In this document: positions 62,755 to 64,000 of the stretch, one piece after another
Numbering within the stretch: the first letter of the stretch is position 1
How the letters are laid out: every line of letters starts with the position of its first letter
Assembly: GCA_002412925.1 (NCBI GenBank)
Contig: DHVZ01000037.1
Location: 224,879-288,878, forward strand
From: Anaerolineales bacterium UBA5195
Lineage (GTDB): Bacteria > Chloroflexota > Anaerolineae > Anaerolineales > Villigracilaceae
Direction: 5' to 3'
Length of the DNA: 64,000 nucleotides
Made by a program: the position numbers and the translations under genes
The notes under the pieces: model-generated
Database searches by the model: none
What the model was told of the DNA's origin: nothing
Seen by the model: only the letters and a program-made list of their open reading frames with translations

Positions 62755-63696
62755 CTATCGAAGGGCATCGAAGTCAGCCGGGATTCCCAATGGCAGCGCG
62801 CTAACGCCTTCGGCAATCCGTTTGACCAGCCCGCCCAATACAGAGCCCGTCCCAACTTCGATAAAGGTTGTCACTCCCCGTGAAGCCATCCACTTAACAG
62901 AGTCAACCCAGCGCACCCGCGACTGCATCTGGGCAATCACATCTGCACGCAGGGCGGTTGATTCCCTCAATGGCGCAGCCGCCACATTCCCCACAACCGG
63001 GATGGCAGCCTCCCCAAAAGCAGCAGCCTCCACAGCCTGCTCCCATTCAGCCTGGATGATATCCATCAGCGGAGAATGGGCCGCAATACTGACCGCCAGC
63101 GGCAGGGCGCGTTTGGCCCCGGCAGCCTTCGCGCCCACCATGGCCCGCTCCAGGGCAGATTTGTGCCCAGAAATGACCACCTGCCCGGGAGAATTGTCGT
63201 TGGCCACCTGGACAATTTCATCCGCAATGCTGGCCTCCGCGCAAACTCGATCCAAGGTGGGGAGGTCGACGCCCAGGATGGCCGCCATCCCACCGGGGTT
63301 GACCTCACCGGCGCGCTTCATCAGTTCTCCGCGCTGGCGCACCAGGCGCAGCCCATCTGCAAAAGACAACGCCCCGGCCGCCGTGATCGCAGAAAGCTGC
63401 CCAAGAGAGTGCCCGGCAATGAAAACGGGCTGCGCAGCCGGGTGAAGGGTTTGGAAGACGCGGTAAGCGGCCAGGGAGTGGATAAACAAAGCCGGCTGCG
63501 TGTTGACCGTGTCGTTCAAGTCAGAATCCGGGCCATCCCACATCATTTTTGAGAAGGCCAGCCCCAGGATGGAATCGGCTTCGTCAAAGGCTGCGCGGGC
63601 AACCGGGAAAGCAGCCGCCAGATCGCGGCCCATGCCAACAGCCTGCGAACCCTGACCGGGGAATAAAAATGCTGTCGTTCGAGAATCAAAAATCAT
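62755..63696 (-). CDS. fabD: malonyl-CoA:ACP transacylase
   Basis: Loads malonyl groups on acyl carrier protein for fatty acid synthesis. The 313-residue protein shows FLFPGQGSQAVGMG, the nucleophile Ser97 in AGHSLGQ, the arginine in LRLVRQRGELM, the catalytic His in SIAAHSPLMD and a final FIEVGTGSVLGGLVKR. Length is standard. It follows rpmF with a terminator between, a neighbourhood common for fatty acid genes (rpmF-fab). No acyl carrier protein or KAS gene is in view on this side; they may lie outside the window or elsewhere. Confidence 0.95.
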   Translation of the reverse strand: MIFDSRTTAFLFPGQGSQAVGMGRDLAAAFPVARAAFDEADSILGLAFSKMMWDGPDSDLNDTVNTQPALFIHSLAAYRVFQTLHPAAQPVFIAGHSLGQLSAITAAGALSFADGLRLVRQRGELMKRAGEVNPGGMAAILGVDLPTLDRVCAEASIADEIVQVANDNSPGQVVISGHKSALERAMVGAKAAGAKRALPLAVSIAAHSPLMDIIQAEWEQAVEAAAFGEAAIPVVGNVAAAPLRESTALRADVIAQMQSRVRWVDSVKWMASRGVTTFIEVGTGSVLGGLVKRIAEGVSALPLGIPADFDALR

Positions 63697-63813
63697 CGTT
63701 GCTCCTTGGGAATGTCACCCTGCTTTCGAGGTCGGTTCCCTCCGTTTATCCGTTTCATCCGTTGAAGAGATCCATTGTCCACCTCGCGATGACATCACCA
63801 ACTTAAACACAAA

Positions 63814-63836
63814 CGCGCCGTGTTGGTCACGGCGCG
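63814..63836 (-). terminator. terminator after rpmF
   Basis: CGCGCCGTG and CACGGCGCG form a 9-bp stem with a 5-nt loop; the minus strand continues into TTTGTGTTT. It lies 13 nt past the rpmF stop. The remaining gap to fabD shows no gene. Confidence 0.75.
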
Positions 63837-63849
63837 CCAGCGTTTTGTG

Positions 63850-64000
63850 CTATTTTTTCTTTTCTTTCTCGACTTCGACAACTTCGCGGCCCTTGTAGTG
63901 CCCGCAGTTGGGGCAAACAGTGTGCGGCAGGCGCATCTGACCGCAATTGGGGCAGGTCGTCAGGTTTAGATCTTGCAGGGAATCGTGCGCACGACGGCGA
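63850..64000 (-). CDS. rpmF: 50S ribosomal protein L32, partial (5' end outside the window)
   Basis: The last 49 codons of a small ribosomal protein run off the right edge. The visible part has [20 protein letters not shown], then [20 protein letters not shown], with two CxxC pairs (TCPNCG and VCPNCG) as in zinc-binding L32. It ends in a lysine- and glutamate-rich tail. The usual start residues lie outside the window. It is upstream of fabD, a conserved arrangement. Confidence 0.93.
   Translation of the reverse strand, partial: RRRAHDSLQDLNLTTCPNCGQMRLPHTVCPNCGHYKGREVVEVEKEKKK

Noticed and set aside
1..64000. CRISPR arrays, prophage, insertion sequences, tRNA and rRNA genes
   Set aside because: No regularly spaced direct repeats, transposase or integrase motifs, or recognisable structural RNA sequences were found.

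Overview
The window looks like chromosomal DNA of a Chloroflexota bacterium, most probably Anaerolineae-like. The reasons are the very GAF-rich signalling proteins, the citramalate route combined with LeuABCD, the hybrid kinase and ParA context, and the short palindromic intergenic repeats. This assignment is inference from protein character; no rRNA or other taxonomic marker is present. I see no tRNA, rRNA, CRISPR array, transposase or phage gene.

Left part (about 1-18.4 kb, all minus strand): amino-acid biosynthesis. Transcription enters from the right. An aminotransferase-pheA pair comes first. It is followed by a long ilvD-ilvB-ilvN-ilvC-leuA-(53-aa ORF)-leuC-leuD-cimA-leuB-ilvE operon, then by a separate aroH plus two DAHP-synthase unit. 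Both large units are preceded by what look like classical ribosome-mediated attenuators: a good promoter, a short ORF packed with the end-product amino acids (Leu/Val/Ile before ilvD, Phe/Tyr/Trp before aroH), and a GC-rich hairpin with a T run.

Middle (18.5-47.5 kb, plus strand): an ATP-grasp ligase, then a large signalling locus. It holds two single-domain receivers, nine GAF sensor proteins with no output enzyme, one periplasmic-binding lipoprotein, a ParA ATPase, a 1452-residue hybrid histidine kinase with two receivers, and a threonine synthase fused to a receiver. Every sensor ends in the same truncated GAF-like tail, and the kinase begins with the complementary part of a GAF domain. 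I propose that many interchangeable sensors feed one kinase, that ParA positions or partitions the complex, and that a metabolic enzyme is one of the outputs. This is the best candidate for an undescribed system.

Right part (47.7-64 kb): an EamA transporter (+); a three-gene two-component unit (-) of two kinases and one winged-helix regulator joined by ATGA overlaps; trmFO, an M28/glutaminyl-cyclase-like hydrolase, hflX, a small membrane protein and pepF (+). Then, on the minus strand, come a mono-haem lipoprotein, a flavin-reductase-like protein, ATP-dependent PEP carboxykinase, an aspartate aminotransferase with its own leader ORF and terminator, fabD, and the 3' part of rpmF. hflX has a structured leader with a three-codon ORF. 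Several promoters place a TATAAT-like box only 6-10 nt from an ATG, suggesting leaderless transcripts.
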